DNA of 36,011 nt, from NCBI RefSeq assembly GCF_025989185.1, contig NZ_JAPDNT010000039.1:1-36011 (forward strand). Direction: 5' to 3'. Below are positions 16,332 through 24,642 of the stretch, piece by piece. The position numbers and the translations under genes are program-made. Under the pieces are notes generated by a model. It worked only from the letters and a program-made list of their open reading frames with translations, was not told where the DNA came from and did not search any database. This DNA comes from Limobrevibacterium gyesilva (lineage in GTDB: Bacteria; Pseudomonadota; Alphaproteobacteria; Acetobacterales; Acetobacteraceae). Numbering within the stretch: the first letter of the stretch is position 1; every line of letters begins with the position of its first letter.

Positions 16332-16375
16332 TCCGCCGCGGAGGCGCAAGCGCCGGTTCCGGCCAGGGAGGTCTT

Positions 16376-16849
16376 TCAGAGCGGCAGCTTGTAGCCTTCG
16401 TGGCTCGCCCGGAAGCCGAGCGCCTCGTAGAAACGATGCGCATCGGGCCGGCTTTTGTCCGTGGTGAGCTGGACCAGGCCGCAGCCGCGCCGCCGGCACG
16501 CGTCGATCGCCCAGGCGAACAGCGCCCGGCCGACGCCCTCGCCGCGCCGGTCGCCCGCGACGCGGACGCCCTCGATCTGGCCGCGCCACATGCCGAGCCG
16601 GCTCAATCCGGGAATGAAGCTGAGTTGCAGGCAGCCGATCACTGCGCCGGCGCTCTCGGCGACGACAAGCAGCTGGTTCGGGTCGCGGTCGATGGCGGCG
16701 AAGGCCTCGCCATAGCGCGGGTTCATCGCCGGCCCGATGTCCTCGCGGGTGCTGCCGAGCGGGTCGTTCGCCAGCAGGCCGACAATGGCTTCGAGGTCGT
16801 CCCGCCTCGCCCGGCGAAAGGCCAGCGCCGCCATCGACTCGTCCGTCAT
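16376..16849 (-). CDS. GNAT family N-acetyltransferase
   Basis: 157 aa. Acetyl-CoA-dependent acetyltransferase fold: LAFRRARRDDLEAIVGLL at the start, the V-shaped strand IEGVRVAGDRRGEGVGRALF with the Q/RxxGxG/A pyrophosphate-binding loop as RRGEGVG, and the closing AHRFYEALGFRASHEGYKL typical of small-molecule GNATs. The substrate cannot be told. Its ATG overlaps the stop of the upstream NIPSNAP gene (ATGA), so the two are coupled. Confidence 0.92.
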   Translation of the reverse strand: MTDESMAALAFRRARRDDLEAIVGLLANDPLGSTREDIGPAMNPRYGEAFAAIDRDPNQLLVVAESAGAVIGCLQLSFIPGLSRLGMWRGQIEGVRVAGDRRGEGVGRALFAWAIDACRRRGCGLVQLTTDKSRPDAHRFYEALGFRASHEGYKLPL

Positions 16850-17169
16850 GCCTGCACGGGCGAGAACGCCGTCGGCCGCAGGATGCGGTTCTCCATCTTC
16901 ACCAGCAGGTCCAGCTTCGCTGCCTCGGCCAGGTATTCGACCCAGGCCGGATCGGCGGCCATGGCGTTGCGGCGGGTTTCGCGGTCGGCCTGGCTGTCAT
17001 AGGCCCACATATGCACCACCGTGTTCAGCGCGCCCTCGACGGTGGTGTACCAGCCGAGGCAGCGGCCCAGGTGCTTCTGCTGCAACTGCCAGCCCTTCTC
17101 CTGGTACAGCCTGACGAAGTCGGCCACCTTGTTCGGCTTGCACGTATAGATCCGCAGATCGACGATCAT
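16846..17169 (-). CDS. NIPSNAP family protein
   Basis: A 107-residue single-domain NIPSNAP (ferredoxin-like dimeric alpha-beta barrel) protein. It opens with MIVDLRIYTCKPNKVADF and contains LGWYTTVEGALNTVVHMWAY and the RETRRNAMAADPAW segment typical of the family. A GAGG lies eight bases before ATG 17169. The biochemical function of bacterial members is mostly unknown. It precedes and overlaps the GNAT gene. The much longer frame reaching 18342 is a shadow over phnC/phnD. Confidence 0.9.
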   Translation of the reverse strand: MIVDLRIYTCKPNKVADFVRLYQEKGWQLQQKHLGRCLGWYTTVEGALNTVVHMWAYDSQADRETRRNAMAADPAWVEYLAEAAKLDLLVKMENRILRPTAFSPVQA

Positions 17170-17298
17170 CCTGGTTCCCTCCTCGCGCCCGGCATGTCCG
17201 GGGCCGGGGGACCGTAGCCCGCGCCGGCGGGGCTCGGCCAGGGCCCCGCCCACGTCGCGCTTGTCGGGATGGCGCGCCGCGGGCACGATCGGCCGGCC

Positions 17299-18096
17299 AT
17301 GCATGGACAGATGCTGCAGATCCGCGGGCTGACACGGCGATTCGGCGCCAAGCTGGCGGTGGACGACGTTTCGCTCGACGTCCCGGCCGGGCAGATGGTG
17401 GGCGTCATCGGACGTTCCGGCGCCGGCAAGTCCACGCTGCTGCGCCTGATCAACCGGCTGCTGGAGGCAAACGCCGGCACCATCCGCTACGGCAGCACCG
17501 ACGTCACCGCGCTGAAGGGCAGGGCGCTGCGCAACTGGCGCACCGCCTGCGCCATGATCTTCCAGCAGTTCAACCTGATCCCGCGCCTCGATGTGCTGAC
17601 CAACGTGCTGATCGGCCGGCTGAACCATCGCGCCACCCTGCCCAGCCTGCTCGGCCTGTTCACCGCGGCCGAGCGCGCCATGGCGCTGCAGGCGCTGGAG
17701 CGTTTCGACCTCGCCGACGTGGCCCTGGTCCGCGCCGACCAGATCTCCGGCGGGCAGATGCAGCGTGTGGCGATCTGCCGCGCCCTGCTGCAGGAACCCC
17801 GGCTGATCCTGGCCGACGAGCCGATCGCCAGCCTCGACCCGCGCAACGCCGAGGTGGTGATGGAGGCGCTGCGCCGCATCAACCGCGAGGACGGGCTGAC
17901 GGTGCTGTGCAACCTGCACCACCTCGACACCGCGCGCCTCTATTGCGACCGGATCGTCGGCATGCAGCAGGGGCGGATCGTGTTCGACGGGAAGCCGGCG
18001 GAGCTGACCGCCGACAGGGTCCGCGACATCTACGGCGCGAGCGAGGACGAGTTGCGCGACGACCTGGCGCCGAAGGGCTCGCTGGCCGCCGCATGA
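17299..18096 (+). CDS. phnC: Phosphonate-type ABC transporter ATPase PhnC (plus-strand operon)
   Basis: 265 aa from ATG 17299; in-frame ATGs at 17269 and 17311 are alternatives and [12 protein letters not shown] at 17311 matches the usual family start. Walker A is GRSGAGKS (38-45), the Q-loop AMIFQQFNL, the signature [16 protein letters not shown] and Walker [31 protein letters not shown] is specific to the PhnC group. The signature reads ISGGQ rather than the more common LSGGQ. It heads a phnC-phnD-phnE-phnE operon. Confidence 0.93.
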   Translation: MHGQMLQIRGLTRRFGAKLAVDDVSLDVPAGQMVGVIGRSGAGKSTLLRLINRLLEANAGTIRYGSTDVTALKGRALRNWRTACAMIFQQFNLIPRLDVLTNVLIGRLNHRATLPSLLGLFTAAERAMALQALERFDLADVALVRADQISGGQMQRVAICRALLQEPRLILADEPIASLDPRNAEVVMEALRRINREDGLTVLCNLHHLDTARLYCDRIVGMQQGRIVFDGKPAELTADRVRDIYGASEDELRDDLAPKGSLAAA

Positions 18097-18181
18097 CGCG
18101 TGGCCACGCATCCGCCCGCTTGACATGACACTGCCCCCCAAGCGCACCCTGCCGCCGCATGCGCAGAAGGAAGCTGCATCG

Positions 18182-19150
18182 ATGATCACACGCCGCCGCC
18201 TCGTCGCCGCCACTGTGCTGGCAGGGGCCTCGCTTGGGACCGCCCGCGCGCAGGACATGCGCCCCTCGCCGAAGCCGGGCAAGCGCGCCTGGGCGGCGCA
18301 GGTTCCGGTGATCCGCGTGGGCCTGCTGGGCGGGGAGAACAACGCCGACCGCCTCCAGCGCGTGGACGGCTACCGCAAGCTGCTGGAAGAGACGTTCCAG
18401 GTGCCGGTGAAGCTGCTGCAGGCGGCCGACTATGCCGGCGTGATCCAGGGCTTCGCGGCCGGCCAGGTGGACCTCGCCTATATGAGTCCGGCCGCCTATG
18501 CCGCCGCCTGGATCGAGAGCAACGGCAACGTGATGCCGCTGCTGACCTCGCAGGAAGCCGACGGCAGCACCTCCTATGTCGCGGTGCTGTATGTCCGCGC
18601 CGACAGCGGCATCACCAGCCTGGAGCAGCTGAAGGGCAAGGCGCTGGCCTGGGCCGATCCGAACAGCGCGTCGGGCTACCTGATCCCGCGCTCGGAATTC
18701 CGCGTGATGGGCATCGACCCGGAGCCGGGCAAGTATTTCGCCCGCACCGGCTTTGCCGGCGGGCACGAGCAGGCGGTGATCGCCGTCCTCGGCAAGCAAT
18801 ACGATGCCGGCGTCACCTGGAGCTCGGGCGTGGGCGACGTGACGCAGGGCTACACCCGCGGCGCGCTGCGCACGATGGTCGAGAAGAAGCTGCTGGACAT
18901 GAAGGATCTGCGCATCATCTGGAAGTCGCGGCCGATCGAGAACGGCCCGCTCACCGTGCGCGCCGACACGCCGGCCGAATTCCGCGCCGATATCGTGGCC
19001 CTGCACCGCGCCATTCCGGTGGCCTATCCGGACATCTTCCACGCCATGGACATGGGCTCCAGCAAGGACTGGGTGCCGGTGAAGCATGAGGACTATGCCG
19101 TGTTCGTGGACATGCTGAAGGCCGAGGCCGCGCAGCGCCGCAGGCGGTGA
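18182..19150 (+). CDS. phnD: Phosphonate/oxyanion-type periplasmic binding protein PhnD (plus-strand operon)
   Basis: 322 aa from ATG 18182, which has GGAAG about eight bases upstream; the frame opens earlier but those residues are not signal-like. The signal TRRRLVAATVLAG ends near TARAQ and may be Tat-type. Family features: IRVGLLGGENNADR, DLAYMSPAAY, DPNSASGYLIP and GGHEQAVIAVL. In PhnD proteins the ligand loop normally reads STSG; here the Thr is Ala. Later residues (VTWSSGVGD) also differ from the paralogue at 22706. The substrate could be a phosphonate, phosphite or another oxyanion; it cannot be fixed from sequence. Confidence 0.9.
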   Translation: MITRRRLVAATVLAGASLGTARAQDMRPSPKPGKRAWAAQVPVIRVGLLGGENNADRLQRVDGYRKLLEETFQVPVKLLQAADYAGVIQGFAAGQVDLAYMSPAAYAAAWIESNGNVMPLLTSQEADGSTSYVAVLYVRADSGITSLEQLKGKALAWADPNSASGYLIPRSEFRVMGIDPEPGKYFARTGFAGGHEQAVIAVLGKQYDAGVTWSSGVGDVTQGYTRGALRTMVEKKLLDMKDLRIIWKSRPIENGPLTVRADTPAEFRADIVALHRAIPVAYPDIFHAMDMGSSKDWVPVKHEDYAVFVDMLKAEAAQRRRR

Positions 19151-19178
19151 GCCCGGCTGCATTAGGCGGCGCGTCGGC

Positions 19179-20051
19179 ATGAGCGCGATCGCGGCCGTGG
19201 AGGCGCAGTTCCGGGCCCGCCGGCGCGCGCGCATGCTGGCCAACCTGGGCTATGGCGGCGTGCTGTTGCTGTGCCTGCTGATCTCCGCCCGGGTCTCCGA
19301 AGCCTATCCGGGCGCGCTGGCCGCCGGCCTGCCGCGCGTCGGCGAGTATTTCCACAAGCTGCTGCCGGCGCTGCAATGGCAGCACCTGCTGGATGGGCCG
19401 AAAGCCGAGGGCTCCATCGCCTACTGGTTTTACCGCCTGGACAGCTGGTCCTGGCTGCTGTTCGAGACCAGCCAGATGGCACTGCTGGCCACGCTCGGGG
19501 GCGCGGTGCTGGCCTTCGCCTTGTGCTTCCCCGCCGCCGCCAACCTGGCCCCCAACCGCCTGACCTATGTCTGCTTCCGCCGGCTGCTGGAACTGTTCCG
19601 CACGGTGCCGGATATCGTCTATGCGCTGATCCTGGTCTGGGCTTTCGGCGTCGGCCCGCTGGCCGGCATCATGGCGATCGCGCTGCACACGGTGGGCGCC
19701 CTCGGCAAGCTGTTCGCCGAGGTGGTGGAGAACGCCGACATGCGCCCGTGGGAGGGAGTACGCGCCGCCGGCGGCAACTGGGCGCAGGGCGTGCGCTATG
19801 CCATCCTGCCCCAGGTGGTTCCGAATTTCCTGAGCTATGTCCTGCTGCGGTTCGAAATCAACGTGCGCGGCGCCACGGTCATCGGCTTCGTCGGCGCCGG
19901 CGGCATCGGCCAGGAGCTGTACCAGGTCATCAGCTCCAACATCTACGACGAGATCGGCGCCATCATCGTGCTGATCGTGCTGGTGGTGGCCGTGATCGAC
20001 CTGCTGTCCGAGCAGTTGCGCACGCTCGCGACCGGGAAGATGGCGGCATGA
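19179..20051 (+). CDS. phnE: Phosphonate-type ABC transporter permease PhnE, first copy (plus-strand operon)
   Basis: 290 aa inner-membrane permease. About six membrane segments. The coupling loop reads HTVGALGKLFAEVVENAD followed by MRPWEGVRAAGGNW, the PhnE form of the EAA motif, and the late GFVGAGGIGQEL is typical. A long periplasmic segment follows the first helix. Its stop overlaps the next permease gene (ATGA), so the two permeases are made together and probably form a heterodimer. Confidence 0.94.
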   Translation: MSAIAAVEAQFRARRRARMLANLGYGGVLLLCLLISARVSEAYPGALAAGLPRVGEYFHKLLPALQWQHLLDGPKAEGSIAYWFYRLDSWSWLLFETSQMALLATLGGAVLAFALCFPAAANLAPNRLTYVCFRRLLELFRTVPDIVYALILVWAFGVGPLAGIMAIALHTVGALGKLFAEVVENADMRPWEGVRAAGGNWAQGVRYAILPQVVPNFLSYVLLRFEINVRGATVIGFVGAGGIGQELYQVISSNIYDEIGAIIVLIVLVVAVIDLLSEQLRTLATGKMAA

Positions 20052-20893
20052 CCGGTCCCGCGGCCATCGGCGCGCACGAGATCGCGGCGCTGCGGGCACG
20101 CATGCCGCGCGCCTTCGCGCCACCGCCGGGCGTGCGCGCGGCGCGGATCATCGGCGGGCTGGCCGCCTTGTCCTGGCTGCTGGCGCTGCTGTGGTGGTTC
20201 GACATCACGCCGATGCGGCTCTGGGGCGGGATCGCGGGCCTGTCCAGGATCATCGTCCTGATGATTCCGCCCAGCCCCGGCGAGCAGTGGCAGGACATCC
20301 TGCGCGGGCTGGCCGAGAGCGTCGCCATGGCCTTCCTCGGCACCTTCGCGGCCGTGGTGGTGGCGCTGCCGCTGGGCTTCCTCGGCGCCCGCAACGTGGT
20401 GGTCAACGCGCTCGCGCATTTCTCCGTCCGCCGCGTCTTCGACACGCTGCGCGGCATGGACCAGCTGATCTGGGCGCTGGCCTTCGTGCGCGCCGTCGGC
20501 CTCGGCCCGCTGGCCGGGGTGCTGGCGATCATGGCGGCCGAGATCGCCGTGCTCGCCAAGGTGTTCGCAGAGGCCATCGAGAACGCCGACCCGCGCGAGG
20601 GCGAGGCGATCACCGCCGTGGGCGGCAACCGCTTGCTGCGCATCCGCTTCGGCCTGCTGCCGCAGGTGCTGCCGGTGCTGGTGGCGCAGTTCCTCTACCA
20701 GTTCGAAAGCAACATCCGCAGCGCCAGCATCCTGGGCGTCGTCGGCGCCGGCGGCATCGGCCTGCAGATCGCCGAGCGCATCAAGGTCCGCTACTGGGAC
20801 CAGGTGCTGTTCATCATCCTGCTGATCCTGGTGACGGTGGCGCTGATCGATGCGGTGTCGGCACGCATCCGCCGGCGGCTGATCGGGCCGTAA
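20048..20893 (+). CDS. phnE: Phosphonate-type ABC transporter permease PhnE, second copy (plus-strand operon)
   Basis: 281 aa. MIPPSPGEQW and GARNVVVNALAHFSVRR are standard for the second permease of phnCDEE operons; the coupling loop is AEIAVLAKVFAEAIENAD followed by REGEAITAVGGN, and GVVGAGGIGLQI closes the core. It is the last gene of the operon. The stop (20891-20893) is six bases from the stop of the convergent operon. Confidence 0.94.
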   Translation: MTGPAAIGAHEIAALRARMPRAFAPPPGVRAARIIGGLAALSWLLALLWWFDITPMRLWGGIAGLSRIIVLMIPPSPGEQWQDILRGLAESVAMAFLGTFAAVVVALPLGFLGARNVVVNALAHFSVRRVFDTLRGMDQLIWALAFVRAVGLGPLAGVLAIMAAEIAVLAKVFAEAIENADPREGEAITAVGGNRLLRIRFGLLPQVLPVLVAQFLYQFESNIRSASILGVVGAGGIGLQIAERIKVRYWDQVLFIILLILVTVALIDAVSARIRRRLIGP

Positions 20894-20899
20894 CGAGAC

Positions 20900-21769
20900 T
20901 CAGCCCGCGCGCCGCCCGATGATCGCCGCGCGCAGCCGCTGCGACACCGCATCGATCGCCGCCACCGTCACCAGCACCATCAGGATCACGAACGCCGCCT
21001 GCTGCCATTCCAACACGCGGATCAGCTCGGACAGGTGCAGGCCGATGCCGCCGGCGCCCACGATGCCGATGATCGTCGCCGAACGCGTGTTGGATTCGAA
21101 GAAATACAGCACCTGGCTGGCAAACACCGGCAACACCTGCGGCACCACGCCGAAGCGGATGGAGGCCAGCCTGCCGCCGCCGGTGGAGAGCACGCCTTCC
21201 ACCGGCCGCCGGTCGGCGGTCTCGATCGCTTCGGACATCAGCTTGCCGAAAGCGCCGAAATCCGCGCACATGATGGCGAGCGCGCCGGCGAACGGGCCGA
21301 GGCCGACGACGTTGATCCAGATCAGCGCCCATACCAGCGTGTCCACGCTGCGCACGGTATCAAGGCCGCGGCGCGTGAGCAGATGCACGATGCGGTTCGC
21401 CACCACGTTGCGCGCGGCCAGGAAGCCCACCGGCAAAGCGAGCAGCGCCGCCGTCAACGTGCCGAGAAAGGCGATGGACAGCGTCTGCCCGAGGGCTGCG
21501 AGATAGATCTGGAACCGGCTCCATGTCTCCGGCGTCGGCGGCACCATCAGCGCCGCGATATCGCCTAGCCGCCCCAGCCCGCCGGCGATCCGCGCCGGCG
21601 AGATGTCCAGGATCGCGAGCCCCGCGGCATAGAGTGCCACGACGCCGCCGAGCGCTAGCATCATGCCGCCGCGCGAACGCCAGCCGGGCGCGATCAGTGC
21701 CGCATGGCGTGCTTCCAGCCCGTCCGAACCGGCCAGCAGGGTCGCGCGCAGCGGGCCTGCCCGTGTCAT
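20900..21769 (-). CDS. phnE: Phosphonate-type ABC transporter permease PhnE, second copy (minus-strand operon)
   Basis: 289 aa. Clear paralogue of the plus-strand gene ending at 20893: MVPPTPETWSRF, FLAARNVVANRIVHLLTRR, LGPFAGALAIMCADFGAFGK and GIVGAGGIGLHL occupy the same order. The ATG at 21769 overlaps the upstream permease stop (ATGA). The longer frame up to 22696 is not coding in its extra part, because the other permease is there in another frame. Confidence 0.94.
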   Translation of the reverse strand: MTRAGPLRATLLAGSDGLEARHAALIAPGWRSRGGMMLALGGVVALYAAGLAILDISPARIAGGLGRLGDIAALMVPPTPETWSRFQIYLAALGQTLSIAFLGTLTAALLALPVGFLAARNVVANRIVHLLTRRGLDTVRSVDTLVWALIWINVVGLGPFAGALAIMCADFGAFGKLMSEAIETADRRPVEGVLSTGGGRLASIRFGVVPQVLPVFASQVLYFFESNTRSATIIGIVGAGGIGLHLSELIRVLEWQQAAFVILMVLVTVAAIDAVSQRLRAAIIGRRAG

Positions 21770-22650
21770 CGCCGCGCCTCCATCGCCAGCAGCCCGTGCC
21801 GCAGCCGCTCGGACAGCGTATCGATCAGCATGACGCAGACCACGAGCATCAGCAGGATCGCGCTCACGTCCGAATAGAAGAACTTGCGGATGGCGACGAT
21901 CAGCTCCTCGCCGATGCCGCCGGCGCCGACGAAGCCCAGCACGGCCGCCCCGCGCACGTTGATCTCGAAGCGCAGCACGGCGTAGCTGGCGAAATTGGAC
22001 AGCACCTGCGGCACCGCCCCGAAGCGCACCTGCGCGAACCACGAGCCGCCGGTGGCGGCGATCCCGTCCACCGGCCGCATGTCGATGTTCTCCACCACCT
22101 CGGCGAACAGCTTGCCCAGCGCCCCGGTGGTATGGATCGCCAGCGCCAGCACGCCCGGCAGCGCGCCGAGGCCGAAGGCGATGACGAAGATCAGGGCGAA
22201 GACGATGTCCGGCACGGTGCGGCAGATTTCCAGCAGCCGGCGCACGACCATGCGCAGCACGGCGCTGCGCATCAGGTTGCGGCTGCACAGGAAGCAGCCG
22301 AGAAACGCCAGCACGGCGCCGGTCAACGTGCCGACATAGGCCATCAGCAGGGTCTCGCCGAGCAGGCGCAGCCACCGGCGCAGGCCCCAGAACCATTCGC
22401 CCGGATCGGTCCAGACCAGCGCGCCGGTATCGAGATGCAGCAGCCGGTCGAAATAGCTCGTGAAATTGCCGAGCTTTGCCCAGAACAGCCCAGGATCGAT
22501 CTCGATGCCCACCGCCGACAGCGCGACGGCCGCGGCGAGGATCGTGAGCCCGAACATGAAATGCCGCCGCCGCGCGGCGACCGATTCGGCATAGGCGCGC
22601 AGCATCGGGGCGAGCTGCGCATCCGGCGGGACGGTGATGGTGCGGGTCAC
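21766..22650 (-). CDS. phnE: Phosphonate-type ABC transporter permease PhnE, first copy (minus-strand operon)
   Basis: 294 aa. Long N-terminal part with one helix (LTILAAAVALSAVGIEI) and a Trp-rich periplasmic stretch (DPGEWFWGLRRW), then the permease core with CRTVPDIVFALIFVIAFG, HTTGALGKLFAEVVENID and GFVGAGGIGEEL. The same motifs in the same order occur in the plus-strand first permease. The gap to phnD upstream carries a strong hairpin. Confidence 0.94.
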   Translation of the reverse strand: MTRTITVPPDAQLAPMLRAYAESVAARRRHFMFGLTILAAAVALSAVGIEIDPGLFWAKLGNFTSYFDRLLHLDTGALVWTDPGEWFWGLRRWLRLLGETLLMAYVGTLTGAVLAFLGCFLCSRNLMRSAVLRMVVRRLLEICRTVPDIVFALIFVIAFGLGALPGVLALAIHTTGALGKLFAEVVENIDMRPVDGIAATGGSWFAQVRFGAVPQVLSNFASYAVLRFEINVRGAAVLGFVGAGGIGEELIVAIRKFFYSDVSAILLMLVVCVMLIDTLSERLRHGLLAMEARR

Positions 22651-22665
22651 GGCGGGCGGTGCGTG

Positions 22666-22696
22666 GTGGCGAAGCCGGGGGTGCCGGCTTCGCCAC
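22666..22696 (-). repeat. Perfect 13-bp stem hairpin between phnD and phnE (minus-strand operon)
   Basis: GTGGCGAAGCCGG (22666-22678) and CCGGCTTCGCCAC (22684-22696) pair fully around a 5-base loop. It begins 10 bases after the phnD stop and ends 15 bases before the first permease start. There is no T-run. It could protect the 3' end of the phnD message or attenuate transcription, giving more binding protein than permease. The plus-strand operon has only 28 bases here and no such hairpin. Confidence 0.7.
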
Positions 22697-22705
22697 GCCT
22701 TGGCC

Positions 22706-23644
22706 TCAGGCCGACCGCTTGCGCAGCGCGTCGACGAACTGGATCAGCTTGATCGTGTCGTCGTAGGCGGCGTTGTCGACCGGCTCCCAGGGGCGGCCCT
22801 TGCCGTCGGACAGGCGGTCGAACGCGGCCTTGTCCTTCACCGGCGCCTCCAGGAACGCCTTCCTGATCGCCGCCTTCAGCTCGGCCGGCAGGTCGGACAG
22901 CATCGCGTTCGGCGAGTTGATGATGAGGTCGGACTTCAGGATGATCCGGAAGTCCTCCTTCTTCAGCGCCTTCCCGTCGGGCCCCTTCACCATGCCCTTC
23001 GCGAGCATGCGGGTGAGGTTGGAATCGTCGTCCGCGTTCCACCAGTTGGCGCAGACATCCACCGTGCCCTGGGCCAGCGCGATCACCGCGTTCTCGTGGC
23101 TGCCGGTCACCTGCACCTTGCCGAAGAACGTGGCGGCGGTGATGCCCTGCTTGTTCAGCGCGAACAGCGGCATGTTGTAGCCGGAGGTGGAGTTGGGATC
23201 GACCAGGCCGAGATTCCTGCCCTTCAGGTCCTCGATCGTCCTGTACGGGCTCTTCGCCAGCACGTAGAACACCGAGTTGTAGCCCTTGGTGCCGTCGCCG
23301 TTGACGTCGATCACGAAGGCGTCGGTCTTGACGCCGGTCAGCCGGGCGCGGGCGAACGAGGCCGGGCCATAGGAACCGACATGGATGTTGCCCGAACGCT
23401 GGCCCTCGATCACCGCGGCGTAGTCGTTGGCGATGCGCAGCGTCACCTTGGTGCCAAGCTCGCGGCCGAGATAGGCGACAAAGGCGCCGTAGCGCTCGGT
23501 CACGCCGGAGGCGTTCTCGGCCGGGACCACGGCATAGACCAGCTCGGGATACTGCGCCTTCCAGGACTGGGCTCGCGCCGGGGCGGCGAGCGCGCCGACG
23601 GCGCCGGCGGCAACCCCCGCAAGCAGGGTGCGGCGTTGGATCAT
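22706..23644 (-). CDS. phnD: Phosphonate-type periplasmic binding protein PhnD (minus-strand operon)
   Basis: 312 aa from ATG 23644, preceded by GAGAGGA. Signal MIQRRTLLAGVAAGAVGAL ends near PARAQ; the twin Arg suggests Tat export. Ligand-site motifs look canonical for PhnD: GSYGPASFARA, DPNSTSGYNMP with the STSG loop intact, GSHENAVIAL with the His, and DVCANWWNADD. This favours a phosphonate or a close analogue more than the plus-strand paralogue does. A single Cys is in the DVCANWW segment. The frame extends to 23890 but overlaps phnC. Confidence 0.93.
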   Translation of the reverse strand: MIQRRTLLAGVAAGAVGALAAPARAQSWKAQYPELVYAVVPAENASGVTERYGAFVAYLGRELGTKVTLRIANDYAAVIEGQRSGNIHVGSYGPASFARARLTGVKTDAFVIDVNGDGTKGYNSVFYVLAKSPYRTIEDLKGRNLGLVDPNSTSGYNMPLFALNKQGITAATFFGKVQVTGSHENAVIALAQGTVDVCANWWNADDDSNLTRMLAKGMVKGPDGKALKKEDFRIILKSDLIINSPNAMLSDLPAELKAAIRKAFLEAPVKDKAAFDRLSDGKGRPWEPVDNAAYDDTIKLIQFVDALRKRSA

Positions 23645-23682
23645 GGTCTTGTCCTCTCTTCGTGGCAGGGAAGTCCGGCGGC

Positions 23683-24486
23683 TCAGGCGGCAGCCGCCTG
23701 CGGCACCGCTGGGCCGGCCGTTTCGGCCGCTTCGGTGTCGAGCACGTCGCCCGCCTCGATGCCGTAGAGCTCGCGCGCCGCCGCGTCCGTCAGCGCCGCC
23801 GGCACGTCGTCGAACACCAGCCGTCCGCCGGCCATGCCAATCAGCCGGTCGCAATAGAGGCGGGCAAGGTCGAGCGCGTGCAGGTTGCACAGCACGGTCA
23901 GGCCGTGGTGGCGGTTGATGCGCTGCAGCGCGTCCATGACGATCCGGGCGTTGCGCGGATCGAGCGAGGCGACCGGCTCGTCGGCCAGGATGATCTCGGG
24001 CTCCTGCAGCAGCGCGCGGCAGATCGCCACGCGCTGCTGCTGCCCGCCGGACAGGTTCTCGGCACGCTCAGGCGCCAGTGCGGCGATATCGAGGTGGTCC
24101 AGGGCCGCGACCGCGATCGCCCGGTCCTCGCGGCTCCACACGCGCAGCATCGCCCGCCAGCCCGGGGTATGCGCCAGGCGGCCGGTGAGCACATTGGTCA
24201 GCACGTCGAGCCGGCCGGCCAGGTTGAACTGCTGGAAGATCATGGCGCAGCGGCGGCGCCAGTCGCGCAGCGCGGGGCCCTGCAGCGCGGTCACGTCCTG
24301 GCCGTCCCAGGTGATGCGGCCTTCGGTCGGTTCGGCCAGCCGGTTGATCATGCGCAGCAGCGTCGACTTGCCGGCGCCGGACCGGCCGATCACGCCGACG
24401 AACTGGCCGCGCGGGATCGAGACCGAAATGCCGTCCACCGCCCGGGTCCGCCCGAACGTCTTGGAGATCCCGTCCACTACCAGCAT
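23683..24486 (-). CDS. phnC: Phosphonate-type ABC transporter ATPase PhnC (minus-strand operon)
   Basis: 267 aa. Walker A GRSGAGKS (34-41), Q-loop AMIFQQFNL, signature [16 protein letters not shown], Walker [13 protein letters not shown] and the PhnC-type [18 protein letters not shown]. Strongly similar to the plus-strand phnC, with an Ala/Thr-rich C-terminal tail. First gene of the minus-strand phnCDEE operon; its promoter should lie in the 156-base gap before the divergent isocitrate dehydrogenase gene. Confidence 0.94.
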   Translation of the reverse strand: MLVVDGISKTFGRTRAVDGISVSIPRGQFVGVIGRSGAGKSTLLRMINRLAEPTEGRITWDGQDVTALQGPALRDWRRRCAMIFQQFNLAGRLDVLTNVLTGRLAHTPGWRAMLRVWSREDRAIAVAALDHLDIAALAPERAENLSGGQQQRVAICRALLQEPEIILADEPVASLDPRNARIVMDALQRINRHHGLTVLCNLHALDLARLYCDRLIGMAGGRLVFDDVPAALTDAAARELYGIEAGDVLDTEAAETAGPAVPQAAAA

Positions 24487-24642
24487 CGGCTGCCCTGCCC
24501 GTCGTCCAGTTTGCCGGGGCGGATATGGCAGAACGGGGCGGGAACGGGCTTGAAGCTTTTATGACGATGCGCCCGGCCCAGGCTGGCCGGCGCCGGCCCC
24601 CGAGGGTATATGCCGCGCCGCAGCATAGACTCGAGGTGAAGC

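Noticed and set aside
16332-16375. GGCGC-AA-GCGCC as a terminator after the cysteine-synthase-like gene
   Set aside because: Five-base stem with a two-base loop is sterically poor and has no T-run.
24487-24642. Possible riboswitch or Pho box between phnC and icd
   Set aside because: I looked for direct repeats resembling CTGTCAT-type Pho boxes and for a structured leader and saw none convincing.
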